Numbered from the stretch's first letter, positions 1 through 8,460 are shown. The stretch is DNA of 64,000 nucleotides from Mycobacterium sp. 4858 (GCF_900240975.1 NZ_LT968776.1:2911092-2975091); one strand, 5' to 3'. Notes: generated from the sequence alone by a model not told the origin. Numbers and translations are program-made.

Positions 1-109
1 CGCATGCCGGCAGTGTGGCGCGGGGGACTGACAAGCGCCGAACGTGACGTCACGGCGAAAAATCGGTCGAAAAGTGGCCCTCAGTTCACGCTCGGCGCAG
101 AGAAGAGGG
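1..109. other. Left edge, non-coding stub
   Basis: I see no gene in this stretch downstream of echA19. It contains a 12-bp perfect palindrome, CGTGACGTCACG, at 43-54, in a short A-rich context. No T-tract follows it on the side where echA19 transcription would stop, so I do not call it a terminator. Confidence 0.4.
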
Positions 110-961
110 CTACTTGTTCTGGAAGTTGGGCTTGCGCTTCTCGGCGAACGCCCGCGGCCCTTCCTTGGCGTCGTCCGACAGGAAGACCTTGATGCCGATC
201 TGGGTGTCGATCTTGAACGCCTCGTTCTCGTGCATGCCCTCGGTCTCGCGGATCGCCCGCAGGATGGCCTGCACGGCTAGAGGCCCGTTATTGGCGATCA
301 CCTCTGCGATCTCGAGCGCCTTGGACAGCGCCTGCCCGTCGGGCACCACATGCCCGATCAGCCCCATCTCCTTGGCCTCGGCGGCGGTGATGTGCCGGCC
401 GGTCAGCAGGAGATCGCAGGCGACCGTGTAGGGGATCTGCCGCACCAGCCGCACGGCCGACCCGCCCATCGGGTACAGGCTCCACTTGGCCTCCGAGATG
501 CCGAACTTGGCGCTTTCGCCTGCGACGCGGATGTCGGTGCCCTGCAGGATCTCGGTGCCGCCCGCGATCGCGGGCCCCTCGACGGCCGCGATGAGCGGCT
601 TGGTCAGCCGGCGGCCCTTGAGTAAAGCGTCGATTCGCGACGGGTCGTAGCTGCCGTCCTTGAACGACTCACCCGGCGGCTTCTTGGTTGCCGCTTTGAG
701 GTCCATACCGGCGCAGAAGTACCCTCCGGCCCCGGTCAGGATGCAGCAGCGGATGTCCGGATCGTTGTCGACGCGGTCCCAGGCCTGCACCATGATTTCC
801 ATCATTTCGGTGCTCAGGGCATTGCGGGCGTGCGGCCGGTTCAACGTGACGATGAGGGTGTGACCCCGCTGTTCCACCAGCGCGTCTGCTTCGGAGGGGC
901 CGGACTGCTCGTTTGCTGGGGCCGGTGCCACGGCTACCGCCTTTCCGTCGACGAGGGGCAT
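110..961 (-). CDS. echA19: Enoyl-CoA hydratase EchA19 (steroid side-chain degradation)
   Basis: Crotonase-family hydratase of about 283 residues. It closely matches my memory of M. tuberculosis EchA19 (Rv3516), which hydrates steroid enoyl-CoA thioesters during cholesterol side-chain beta-oxidation. The two oxyanion-hole segments are visible (GGYFCAGMDL and EGPAIAGGTEI), and the C-terminus ends in the family-typical PNFQNK. I chose the ATG at 961, which places the KstR-type operator upstream. This gives an N-terminus some 20 residues longer than Rv3516, so a start nearer SGPSEADALVEQ is possible. It is divergent from fadD19 with about 34 bp between the two starts, so one operator could serve both genes. 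Confidence 0.9.
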   Translation of the reverse strand: MPLVDGKAVAVAPAPANEQSGPSEADALVEQRGHTLIVTLNRPHARNALSTEMMEIMVQAWDRVDNDPDIRCCILTGAGGYFCAGMDLKAATKKPPGESFKDGSYDPSRIDALLKGRRLTKPLIAAVEGPAIAGGTEILQGTDIRVAGESAKFGISEAKWSLYPMGGSAVRLVRQIPYTVACDLLLTGRHITAAEAKEMGLIGHVVPDGQALSKALEIAEVIANNGPLAVQAILRAIRETEGMHENEAFKIDTQIGIKVFLSDDAKEGPRAFAEKRKPNFQNK

Positions 962-976
962 GAGCTTGTCAAGAAA

Positions 977-990
977 TGTAACACGTTCTA
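977..990. promoter_or_regulatory. KstR-type operator between echA19 and fadD19
   Basis: The 14-mer TGTAACACGTTCTA fits the KstR consensus TNNAACNNGTTNNA at every fixed position. KstR is the TetR-family repressor of cholesterol catabolism, released by steroid-CoA thioesters. The site lies in the 34-bp gap between two divergent cholesterol genes. The same 14-mer occurs at 10849-10862. Confidence 0.88.
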
Positions 991-995
991 ATTTG

Positions 996-2636
996 GTGGC
1001 CGTGGCCCTGAATATTGCCGATCTCGCAGAGCACGCCATCGACGCTGTGCCGGACCGTGTCGCCCTGATCTGCGGCGACGAGAAGCTGACCTACGCCCAG
1101 CTGGAGGAGAAGGCCAACCGCCTGGCCCACTACCTGATCGACCAGGGGGTGAAAAAGGACGACAAGGTCGGGCTGTACTGCCGCAATCGCATCGAGATCG
1201 TCATCGCAATGCTCGGCATCGTCAAGGCGGGCGCCATTCTGGTGAACGTCAACTACCGCTACGTCGAGGGCGAGCTCCGCTACCTGTTCGACAACTCCGA
1301 CATGGTCGCCCTGGTCCATGAGCGCCAGTACTCCGACCGGGTGGCCAACGTGCTGCCGGACACCCCCAACGTCAAAACCATCCTGGTCATCGAGGACGGC
1401 TCCGACAACGACTACCAGCGCTACGGCGGTGTGGAGTTCTACGAGGCGATCGCTCAGGGCTCGCCCGAGCGCGACTTCGGTGACCGCAGCGAGGACGACA
1501 TCTACCTGCTCTACACGGGCGGCACCACCGGCTTCCCCAAGGGCGTGATGTGGCGCCACGAGGACATCTACCGGGTGCTCTTCGGCGGAACCGACTTCGC
1601 CACAGGGCAATTCGTCGAGGACGAGTACGACCTGGCCAAGGCCGCAGCCGCCAACCCACCCATGGTCCGGTACCCGATCCCGCCGATGATCCACGGCGCC
1701 ACCCAGTCGGCCACCTGGATGTCGATCTTCTCGGGCCAAACCACCGTGCTCGCACCGGAGTTCAACGCCGAAGACGTATGGCGCACCATCCACGAGCACA
1801 AGGTGAACCTGCTGTTCTTCACCGGCGACGCGATGGCGCGACCGCTGCTCGACGCGCTCGACACCGACCACGACTACGACCTGTCGTCGCTGTTCCTACT
1901 CGCCAGCACGGCCGCGCTGTTCTCGCCGAGCATCAAGGAGAAGCTCCTCGAGCTGCTGCCCAACCGGGTCATCACCGACTCCATCGGCTCCTCGGAGACC
2001 GGATTCGGCGGCACCAGCATCGTTGCGAAGGACGCGCCGCACGCCGGCGGCCCGCGCGTGACCATCGACCACCGCACCGTCGTGCTCGACGAAGAGGGCA
2101 ACGAGGTCACGCCCGGCTCCGGCGTGCGCGGCTTCATCGCCAAGAAGGGCAACATCCCGGTCGGCTATTACAAGGACGAGAAGAAGACCGCCGAGACGTT
2201 CAAGACCATCAACGGGGTGCGCTACGCGATTCCCGGCGACTGGGCGCTCGTCGAGGAGGACGGCACCGTGACGATGCTGGGCCGCGGCTCGGTGTCGATC
2301 AACAGCGGCGGTGAGAAGATCTACCCCGAGGAGGTCGAGGCGGCGCTCAAGGGCCACCCCGACGTCTTCGACGCCCTGGTGGTCGGCGTGCCCGACCCCC
2401 GCTACGGGCAACACGTCGCCGCCGTCGTCGCGCCCCGGCCCGGGGCGCGCCCGACGCTCGCGGAACTCGACCGCTTCGTGCGTTCCGAGATCGCGGGATA
2501 CAAAGTGCCGCGCAGCCTTTGGCTGGTCGACGAGGTGAAGCGCTCGCCGGCCGGTAAGCCCGACTACCGCTGGGCCAAGGAGCAGACGGAGGCCCGTCCG
2601 GCCGACGACGTGCACGCCGCCCACGCGACCGCTTGA
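996..2636 (+). CDS. fadD19: Steroid side-chain acyl-CoA synthetase FadD19
   Basis: ATP-dependent acyl-CoA ligase (ANL superfamily) of 546 residues. It closely resembles M. tuberculosis FadD19 (Rv3515c), which forms the CoA thioester of the long cholesterol side chain before beta-oxidation. The AMP-binding motif YTGGTTGFPKG is near residue 173, and the C-terminal hinge and lysine region (SINSGGEKIYPEE, then RSPAGKPDYRWAK) is present. I chose GTG at 996 because it yields the VAVALNIADL start known in the family. An in-frame start at 960 would run through the KstR operator and is less likely. It is the first gene of a rightward run, and the next start overlaps its stop. Confidence 0.92.
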   Translation: MAVALNIADLAEHAIDAVPDRVALICGDEKLTYAQLEEKANRLAHYLIDQGVKKDDKVGLYCRNRIEIVIAMLGIVKAGAILVNVNYRYVEGELRYLFDNSDMVALVHERQYSDRVANVLPDTPNVKTILVIEDGSDNDYQRYGGVEFYEAIAQGSPERDFGDRSEDDIYLLYTGGTTGFPKGVMWRHEDIYRVLFGGTDFATGQFVEDEYDLAKAAAANPPMVRYPIPPMIHGATQSATWMSIFSGQTTVLAPEFNAEDVWRTIHEHKVNLLFFTGDAMARPLLDALDTDHDYDLSSLFLLASTAALFSPSIKEKLLELLPNRVITDSIGSSETGFGGTSIVAKDAPHAGGPRVTIDHRTVVLDEEGNEVTPGSGVRGFIAKKGNIPVGYYKDEKKTAETFKTINGVRYAIPGDWALVEEDGTVTMLGRGSVSINSGGEKIYPEEVEAALKGHPDVFDALVVGVPDPRYGQHVAAVVAPRPGARPTLAELDRFVRSEIAGYKVPRSLWLVDEVKRSPAGKPDYRWAKEQTEARPADDVHAAHATA

Positions 2637-3400
2637 GCGACTTCGTCAAGCAACACCCGGCCGCGCCGAGCAATTACTTCGCGTGGGAGGCCGCCGGATT
2701 GCGGTGGCTGGCCGGCGTCGACGGGGGCGTGCCCTGCGCGCACGTTATCGCCGTCGACGCGACGAGCCTGACCCTGCGGCGGCTTGATTCGGTGACACCG
2801 ACGCCCGAGGCGGCGCTCGCGTTCGGCGGCCGGCTCGCGGTGACGCACGAGGCCGGTGCCCCCGACTTCGGTGCCGGGCCCGACGGGTGGGACGGACCCG
2901 GGTTCTTCGGGCCGCTGTCCCAGCCGCTGCCGATGTTGTTGCGGCGGCACCGCCGCTGGGGCGACTTCTACGCCGAGGAGCGGCTGATCCCCATGGCCGA
3001 GCTGGCCGCGGCGCGGCTCGACGCCTCCACCCGCGGCGCGATCGATTCCGTCGTAGCGCGTTGCCGCGCGGGCGACTTCGACGACGACGACCGGCCCGCC
3101 CCGTTGCACGGCGATCTGTGGGGCGGCAACGTGATGTGGACGCCCGACGGGGTGGTGCTGATCGACCCGGCCGCGCACGCCGGTCACCGCGAGAGCGACC
3201 TGGCGATGCTCGCGCTGTTCGGCTGCCCGCTCTACGAGGCGGTCCTGGACGGTTACCAGCGGGTGCGACCGCTGAAGAAGGGGTGGCGCAACCGCATGGG
3301 GCTGCACCAGCTCTTCCCCCTGCTGGCGCACGTCGTGCTGTTCGGCGGCGGGTACGCCCAGCGGACGCACGCCTGCGCCCGCGCCGCACTGGCCCTCTGA
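2633..3400 (+). CDS. Fructosamine-kinase-like phosphotransferase
   Basis: Protein of 255 residues with the kinase/aminoglycoside-phosphotransferase signature HGDLWGGN near residue 159 and a metal-binding DPA motif about 15 residues later. Both are typical of the fructosamine/ketosamine kinase family, which phosphorylates glycated amines. The physiological substrate here is unknown. The proposed TTG start overlaps the fadD19 stop in a TTGA junction, suggesting translational coupling. It is slightly shorter than typical family members, and the N-terminal glycine-rich loop is weak. This gene is not in the H37Rv fadD19 neighbourhood that I remember. Confidence 0.75.
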   Translation: MSDFVKQHPAAPSNYFAWEAAGLRWLAGVDGGVPCAHVIAVDATSLTLRRLDSVTPTPEAALAFGGRLAVTHEAGAPDFGAGPDGWDGPGFFGPLSQPLPMLLRRHRRWGDFYAEERLIPMAELAAARLDASTRGAIDSVVARCRAGDFDDDDRPAPLHGDLWGGNVMWTPDGVVLIDPAAHAGHRESDLAMLALFGCPLYEAVLDGYQRVRPLKKGWRNRMGLHQLFPLLAHVVLFGGGYAQRTHACARAALAL

Positions 3401-3423
3401 CATCGCGTCTACTCTTGATCGCG

Positions 3424-4248
3424 ATGACGGTCGACGTGTGGATGCAGCACCCGACTGCGCGGTTCCTGCGCAGCGACATGCTGGCATCGCTGCGGCGCTG
3501 GACAGGTGACTCCATTCCGGACGCCGACGTCCCGATCGAGGCGAGCATCGCGACGATGGACGCGGCCGACGTACGCTTCGGCCTGCTCAGCGCGTGGCGC
3601 GGTCCCGGTGGCCAGGACCTGATCTCCAACGACGAGGTTGCCGAGTGGATCAGCCTGCATCCGAAGCGGTTTGGCGGGCTGGCCACGGTCGACCTCGATC
3701 GTCCGATGGAAGCGGTTCGCGAACTGCGGCGCCGCGTTCGAGAGGGATTCCTGGGCCTGCGGGTGGTGCCGTGGTTGTGGAACGCGCCGCCGACCGATCG
3801 TCGCTACTATCCGCTGTTCGCCGAATGCGTGGAGCTGGGCGTGCCGTTCTGCACGCAGGTGGGACACACCGGGCCGCTGCGCCCGTCGGAGACCGGCCGC
3901 CCGATTCCCTACATCGACCAGGTCGCCCTCGACTTTCCCGAGTTGGTGATCGTGTGTGGCCACGTCGGTTATCCGTGGACCGAGGAGATGGTCGCCGTCG
4001 CCCGCAAGCACCCCAACGTCTACATCGACACGTCGGCCTACACGATCAAGCGACTTCCCGACGAGCTGGTCCGGTTCATGAAAACCGGCACCGGACAACG
4101 AAAAGTGTTGTTCGGCACCAACTATCCGATGGTGACCCACGCGCACGCCCTGGCTGGGTTGGCGGACCTCGGCCTGACCGACGAGGGTCGCCGAGACTTC
4201 TTGCACCGCAACGCCGAGGGCGTTTTCAAACTGGAGGCAATCACGTGA
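3424..4248 (+). CDS. Amidohydrolase-2 family protein (Rv3510c-like)
   Basis: Metal-dependent hydrolase/decarboxylase-type TIM-barrel protein of 274 residues. Conserved family segments include QVGHTGPLRPSE, the barrel histidine in CGHVGYPWTEE and the C-terminal FGTNYPM (usually GTDYP). The usual N-terminal HxH metal pair is not obvious: the start reads MTVDVWMQHPT. Its position just before ilvX matches Rv3510c of M. tuberculosis. I chose ATG at 3424 because longer readings run through the preceding kinase gene. It ends in a 4-base GTGA overlap with ilvX, so the two are probably co-translated. The substrate is unknown. Confidence 0.8.
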   Translation: MTVDVWMQHPTARFLRSDMLASLRRWTGDSIPDADVPIEASIATMDAADVRFGLLSAWRGPGGQDLISNDEVAEWISLHPKRFGGLATVDLDRPMEAVRELRRRVREGFLGLRVVPWLWNAPPTDRRYYPLFAECVELGVPFCTQVGHTGPLRPSETGRPIPYIDQVALDFPELVIVCGHVGYPWTEEMVAVARKHPNVYIDTSAYTIKRLPDELVRFMKTGTGQRKVLFGTNYPMVTHAHALAGLADLGLTDEGRRDFLHRNAEGVFKLEAIT

Positions 4249-5795
4249 ACGGTGCCCAGGCTCTGATCAACACCCTGGTCGACAGTGGCGTCGACGTGTG
4301 CTTCGCCAACCCGGGCACCTCGGAGATGCACTTCGTGGCCGCCCTGGACACCGTCCCGCGGATGCGCGGCGTGCTGGCGCTGTTCGAGGGTGTGGCGACC
4401 GGCGCGGCCGACGGGTACGCCCGCATCGCCGGGCGGCCGGCCGCGGTGCTGCTGCACCTGGGACCCGGTCTGGGCAACGGCCTGGCGAACCTACACAACG
4501 CCCGGCGCGCCCAGGTGCCGATGGTGGTGGTGGTCGGCGACCACGCCACGTATCACAAGAAGTACGACGCCCCACTGGAATCGGACATCGACGCGCTGGC
4601 CGGCACGGTATCGGGGTGGGTGCGCCGCACGGAACACACCGCGGACGTCGCGTCGGACGCCGCCGAGGCGATCGCCGCCAGCCGTTCCGGCCCGCGCATC
4701 TCGACGCTGATCCTGCCCGCCGACGTGTCCTGGTCGGACGGTGCGCAATCCGCGGGTGCCGTGGCCGCGGAACCACCGGGGGCCGAACCGCGGTTGGCGT
4801 TCGAGGTGGCCGAGGTGCTGCGGTCGGGGGACCCGACGGTGCTCATGATCGGCGGCGACGCCACCCGCGGTCCCGGACTTGCCGCCGCGGTTCGGATCGC
4901 TCAGGCGACCGGGGCCCGGCTGCTCTGCGAAACGTTCCCGACGCGGCTGGAGCGCGGCGCGGGTGTGCCCGCCGTCGAGCGGCTGGCGTATTTCGCCGAG
5001 GCCGCCACCGCCCAGCTGGACGGTGCCAAGCATCTGGTGCTGGCGGGGGCCAGGTCGCCGGTGTCCTTCTTCGCCTACCCGGGCATGCCCAGCGACCTGG
5101 TCCCGGCCGGCTGCGAGGTGCATCTGCTCGCCGGGCACAGCGGTGCCGCCGCGGCGCTGGCCGCGCTGGCCGACGAGGTGGCGCCCGGAACCGTTGCGCC
5201 GGTGGCGGATGCCGCGCGGCCGCAGCTGCCGACGGGCGCGCTGACGTCCGCGTCGGCGGCCGACGTGATCGGGGCGCTGCTGCCGGAAAGGGCGATCGTG
5301 GTCGACGAGTCGAACACCTCCGGTGTCCTGCTCGCCCAGGCCACGGCGGGGGCACCGGCCCACGACTGGCTGACCCTGACCGGCGGGGCGATCGGGTACG
5401 GCATCCCGGCCGCGGTGGGTGCCGCGGTGGCCGCCCCCGACCGCCCGGTGCTCTGCCTGGAATCCGACGGGTCGGCGATGTACACGATCTCGGGATTGTG
5501 GACTCAGGCGCGGGAGAACCTCAACGTGACCACCGTGCTTTACGACAACAGCGCCTACGACATCCTGCGGATCGAGTTGGCGCGCGTGGGCGCCGGATCG
5601 GCTCCCGGGCCCAAGGCCCTGGACCTACTCGACTTGTCCCGTCCCGCCATGGATTTCGTCAAGATCAGCGAGGGCATGGGAGTGCCGGCGCGCCGGGTCA
5701 GCACCGCCGAGGAACTCGGCGACGCGCTGCGTCACGCCTTGAGCCAACCCGGGCCGCACCTGATCGACGCCGTGGTGCCGTCAATAACGGGCTAG
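4245..5795 (+). CDS. ilvX: IlvX, acetolactate-synthase-like ThDP enzyme
   Basis: ThDP-dependent enzyme of 516 residues matching M. tuberculosis IlvX (Rv3509c). The N-terminal ThDP domain carries FANPGTSEMHF and the catalytic glutamate context ALFEGVATGAADGYARI. The cofactor motif near residue 410 reads ESDGSAMYT and ends VLYDN, instead of the canonical GDG and NN. IlvX is classed as an acetohydroxyacid-synthase-like catalytic subunit, but its true reaction is uncertain; benzoylformate-decarboxylase-like chemistry is an alternative. The GTG start at 4245 overlaps the previous stop, with a GGAGG-like site upstream. Its 3' end overlaps the convergent hydrolase by 15 bp. Confidence 0.88.
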   Translation: MNGAQALINTLVDSGVDVCFANPGTSEMHFVAALDTVPRMRGVLALFEGVATGAADGYARIAGRPAAVLLHLGPGLGNGLANLHNARRAQVPMVVVVGDHATYHKKYDAPLESDIDALAGTVSGWVRRTEHTADVASDAAEAIAASRSGPRISTLILPADVSWSDGAQSAGAVAAEPPGAEPRLAFEVAEVLRSGDPTVLMIGGDATRGPGLAAAVRIAQATGARLLCETFPTRLERGAGVPAVERLAYFAEAATAQLDGAKHLVLAGARSPVSFFAYPGMPSDLVPAGCEVHLLAGHSGAAAALAALADEVAPGTVAPVADAARPQLPTGALTSASAADVIGALLPERAIVVDESNTSGVLLAQATAGAPAHDWLTLTGGAIGYGIPAAVGAAVAAPDRPVLCLESDGSAMYTISGLWTQARENLNVTTVLYDNSAYDILRIELARVGAGSAPGPKALDLLDLSRPAMDFVKISEGMGVPARRVSTAEELGDALRHALSQPGPHLIDAVVPSITG

Positions 5796-6494
5796 GCCGG
5801 GAAGCCGGCTGAGGACCCATTCCGACATCGCGTTGAGGACGTCGACGCCCGTCTCCAACACGCCGTCGTGCACCTTGGCCGCCAGGGCCACGCCCCAGTG
5901 TCCCGACGGCGTGGGCACGATCCCGAATTGACGCACCAGGTAGTCGCCGTGCGTCCCGGGGCCCCAACCGCCCTTGGCCGCAAACCCTTTGGCGGCCAGC
6001 CCCCAGCGATGGCCGCTGGTGAGCTGCTGCATCAGGTCGACGACGTCGGCGGAACCGGGGATAGCGGGCAGCTCGGCGGCGAACCGGGCCTGCCGCTGCA
6101 GAGTCCACTGCGTCTGGCCGAACGCGGTATACCCGCGCCGAAGCCGGCGCGATTCGACCACGGTGGCGGTGTCGCCGCCCTCGGCGATCACCCCCTGCAC
6201 CCGCCGTGCCGCTTCCGCCGGATCGCCCAGGTGTGACCACAGTTGCTCGGAAGCGCGGTTGTCGGATTCCGTGATGGCTTTGACGGCGAGGTCCTTGGCG
6301 CGCAGCCAATCACTGCGCAGCGCCGCGATCGCCAACGGCACCTTGATGGTCGACCATGCGACGCCGGACCACCAGCGGCCGAGTGAGTAGGTGCGATCCG
6401 GTCGGGCGATCGCGACGCCGACGTCCGCCGGCACCGCGGCGGACAGCTGGTCGAAGCTCGCTTCGAGCGCGGTCTCCAGGGGCCGGGAAGTCAT
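5781..6494 (-). CDS. Class A beta-lactamase-fold serine hydrolase
   Basis: Protein of 237 residues with the three penicillin-recognising motifs: SxxK as S48-T-I-K51, SDN as S77-D78-N79, and a KGG motif (AKGGWG) in the position of KTG. This is the fold of class A beta-lactamases and related DD-peptidase-like hydrolases. There is no signal peptide or lipobox, so it may act in the cytoplasm, which is unusual for the family. The Omega-loop glutamate is not obvious to me, so beta-lactam hydrolysis is uncertain. It sits convergent to ilvX with a 15-bp 3' overlap, in a spot where H37Rv carries PE_PGRS genes. Confidence 0.75.
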   Translation of the reverse strand: MTSRPLETALEASFDQLSAAVPADVGVAIARPDRTYSLGRWWSGVAWSTIKVPLAIAALRSDWLRAKDLAVKAITESDNRASEQLWSHLGDPAEAARRVQGVIAEGGDTATVVESRRLRRGYTAFGQTQWTLQRQARFAAELPAIPGSADVVDLMQQLTSGHRWGLAAKGFAAKGGWGPGTHGDYLVRQFGIVPTPSGHWGVALAAKVHDGVLETGVDVLNAMSEWVLSRLPGLARY

Positions 6495-6605
6495 GCGCTG
6501 ACCGGACCCACCATCGCGTCTCCTTCGGTCCCGACGTGTCTGTGCCGTGTCGCATTATCGTCGACGGTCTTAACGCGCGGTGCGACGAGGGTGACGGCGC
6601 GTCGC

Positions 6606-6918
6606 TTAGCCGGGCGGCGGCAGCGGCGGCAGCGGCGGTGCCTCCGGCGGGGGAGGCTCCCAGGTGTCACGTTCCGGCGTCTGCGGCGCGTACACCAGTG
6701 GGGGGGGCTCTTCTTCACCTCTCCCGGCCCCCGCGACGGGGTCCTATCCCGTACGGCGGCCTTCGCTTGGAAAAAAAAAAACGACACACATCCTCACCAG
6801 TGGGTGGCGGCGGTGGCGCCGGCTCCCCTGCGGCGCCGCCGGCGCCCGAGCCGAGCGCCGCGGCACCGAGGGAGGCAAGCAGGGTCCACCCCGCGATCAG
6901 CTTTCGTATTCTAGGCAC
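6606..6918 (-). pseudogene. Small secreted proline-rich protein, interrupted
   Basis: The reading frame starts with GTG at 6918, overlapping the fadD17 stop by 8 bp. It encodes a signal-peptide-like N-terminus (RKLIAGWTLLASLGAAALG) and a proline run. It is then broken by a 102-bp segment that includes an 11-A run. Past the segment, a second frame reads LVYAPQTPERDTWEPPPPEA, then a proline/leucine-rich end and TAA at 6606-6608. Removing the segment and changing the length of the C run by one base joins the two parts into one exported protein of about 70 residues. The damage may be a sequence artefact rather than a real pseudogene. No function is known. Confidence 0.65.
6703..6804. other. Suspicious 102-bp insert, resembles sequencing-adapter read-through
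   Basis: The segment is bounded by a 10-bp direct repeat, CACCAGTGGG, at 6693-6702 and 6795-6804. From 6746 it reads ATCCCGTACGGCGGCCTTCG, then CTTGG, then eleven A residues (6771-6781). Ungapped, this matches about 17 of 24 positions of the index-side flow-cell end of an Illumina adapter as I remember it, and the match improves with gaps. Poly-A after that end is the usual signature of reading past the adapter. A genuine small insertion is the alternative. Confidence 0.55.
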
Positions 6919-8452
6919 GCGTTGACGCTCCCCTTCCCGTTTGCGGCTGGATCCGCACCACGGGATCGTCGCAGTCCGCGCCCTGCGCCGCCAACTGACG
7001 CTTGAGCACCTTGAACGTCACCGTACGCGGAAGTTGCGCGCTGACCCGCACGTATGACGGCCACTCCTTGGGCCCGAGGTCGCGCTGCTCGCCGAGGAAG
7101 GCGCGGAACTTCTCGGCATCGAACTCCGCCCCGGGCGCCATGACCACGGCGGCCATCACCTGGTCGCCGACCACCGGGTCCGGCACCGCGTACACGGCCA
7201 CCTCCGTCACGTCGGGATAGCGCAAGAGCACCCGCTCGATCGGTGCGGCGCCCAGGTTTTCGCCGTCGACGCGCATCCAATCACCCAGCCGTCCTGCGAA
7301 ATACGCGTAGCCGGCGTCGTCTCGGTAGGCGAGGTCGCCGGTGTGGTACACGCCGCCCGCCATCCGCTCGGCCTCGGCGGCCTCGTCGTTGTAGTAACCC
7401 TCGAAACGGCCCGGACCGGCGGTGTTCACCAGCTCGCCCACCACGCCCGGTGCGCAGGGTTCGCCCGTGTCGGGGTCGACGATCTCGACGCCCTCGGGCA
7501 ACGGGCCCAGCGCGCCGTCCGGGGTGTCGGGGGTGCGGGCGATCGCCACCCCGCCCTCGGTGGAACCGAACCCGTCCTGCACCACGCAGCCGAACCGGCG
7601 GGCGAAGCGTTCGACATCGCGGGGCACGCCCTCGTTGCCGTACACCGCCCGCAGCGGGTTGTCCGCATCGTCGGGCCGCTCGGGCGTGGCCAGCACATAG
7701 GACAGGGGCTTGCCGACGTAGTTGGCGTAGGTGGCGCCGAATCGGCGGACATCCGGCAGGAAGTTGGAGGCGGAGAACTTGCGCCGCAACGCCAGTGAGC
7801 CCCGGCAGGCCGCAGCCACGGCCCAGCCGACCAGCACCGCGTTGGAATGGAACAGCGGCATCGACACATAGCAGACGTCGTCGGGCCCGAGGTCGAAACG
7901 CTGCGTCATCGTCACCCCCGCGATGGCGACCTTGCCGTGACTGCACTTCACCGCCTTCGGCTCACCGCTGGTCCCCGAGGTGAAGATGAGCATGAAAAGA
8001 TCTGTGGCCGTGGCGGATTGAAAACGCGGCTCGGCATCCCGATGCGCGGCCACGTCATCCGCCCACTCGGCGGAATCGACGTTCACGTGGGCGATGTCGC
8101 CGAGCGCGGCGGCCGAATTGGAGTCGGCCAGCACCACTTGGCAATCGGCGTGGGCGATGTCGCGGGCCAGCGCGTCGCCACGGCGCACCGGGTTGAGTCC
8201 CACCGGCACGATCCCGGACATGCCGGCCGCCGCCAGCATTGCCGAGAAGAACGGGGTGTTCTCCAGCAACACCCCGACGTGCGACGGCTTCGCCGGGTCC
8301 AGGCGATCACGCAGCGCCGCGGCGATCGCGGCACCGTGGCGCAGGTGATCGCGCCAGCCGGTGTACGAGTCCTCGAAGTAGACGCCCCGGTCGTCGATCT
8401 CGGCTAGCGGTACCAGCAGTTTGGTGACCGTCGGATCCGCAGGCAGGTTCAA
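6911..8452 (-). CDS. fadD17: Steroid acyl-CoA synthetase FadD17
   Basis: Acyl-CoA ligase of 513 residues, close to M. tuberculosis FadD17 (Rv3506; about 502 residues). FadD17 activates steroids with partly degraded side chains. The P-loop-like AMP motif reads FTSGTSGEPKA near residue 158, and the C-terminal domain holds RLGDWMRVDGEN and the catalytic-lysine region VTFKVLKRQL. It is last in the leftward run fadE26-fadE27-fadD17, with only 8 bp to fadE27, so the three are probably one KstR-controlled operon. Its stop overlaps the start of the small proline-rich gene. Confidence 0.9.
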   Translation of the reverse strand: MNLPADPTVTKLLVPLAEIDDRGVYFEDSYTGWRDHLRHGAAIAAALRDRLDPAKPSHVGVLLENTPFFSAMLAAAGMSGIVPVGLNPVRRGDALARDIAHADCQVVLADSNSAAALGDIAHVNVDSAEWADDVAAHRDAEPRFQSATATDLFMLIFTSGTSGEPKAVKCSHGKVAIAGVTMTQRFDLGPDDVCYVSMPLFHSNAVLVGWAVAAACRGSLALRRKFSASNFLPDVRRFGATYANYVGKPLSYVLATPERPDDADNPLRAVYGNEGVPRDVERFARRFGCVVQDGFGSTEGGVAIARTPDTPDGALGPLPEGVEIVDPDTGEPCAPGVVGELVNTAGPGRFEGYYNDEAAEAERMAGGVYHTGDLAYRDDAGYAYFAGRLGDWMRVDGENLGAAPIERVLLRYPDVTEVAVYAVPDPVVGDQVMAAVVMAPGAEFDAEKFRAFLGEQRDLGPKEWPSYVRVSAQLPRTVTFKVLKRQLAAQGADCDDPVVRIQPQTGRGASTRA

Positions 8453-8460
8453 CGCCGCGC

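Noticed and set aside
43..54. CGTGACGTCACG palindrome as a terminator or operator
   Set aside because: Only 12 bp, no T-tract and no gene start on its left within the window; not enough to assign a role.
6693..6804. Insertion sequence or transposon remnant
   Set aside because: No inverted terminal repeats, no transposase fragment, only about 100 bp and a poly-A tract; adapter-like origin is simpler.
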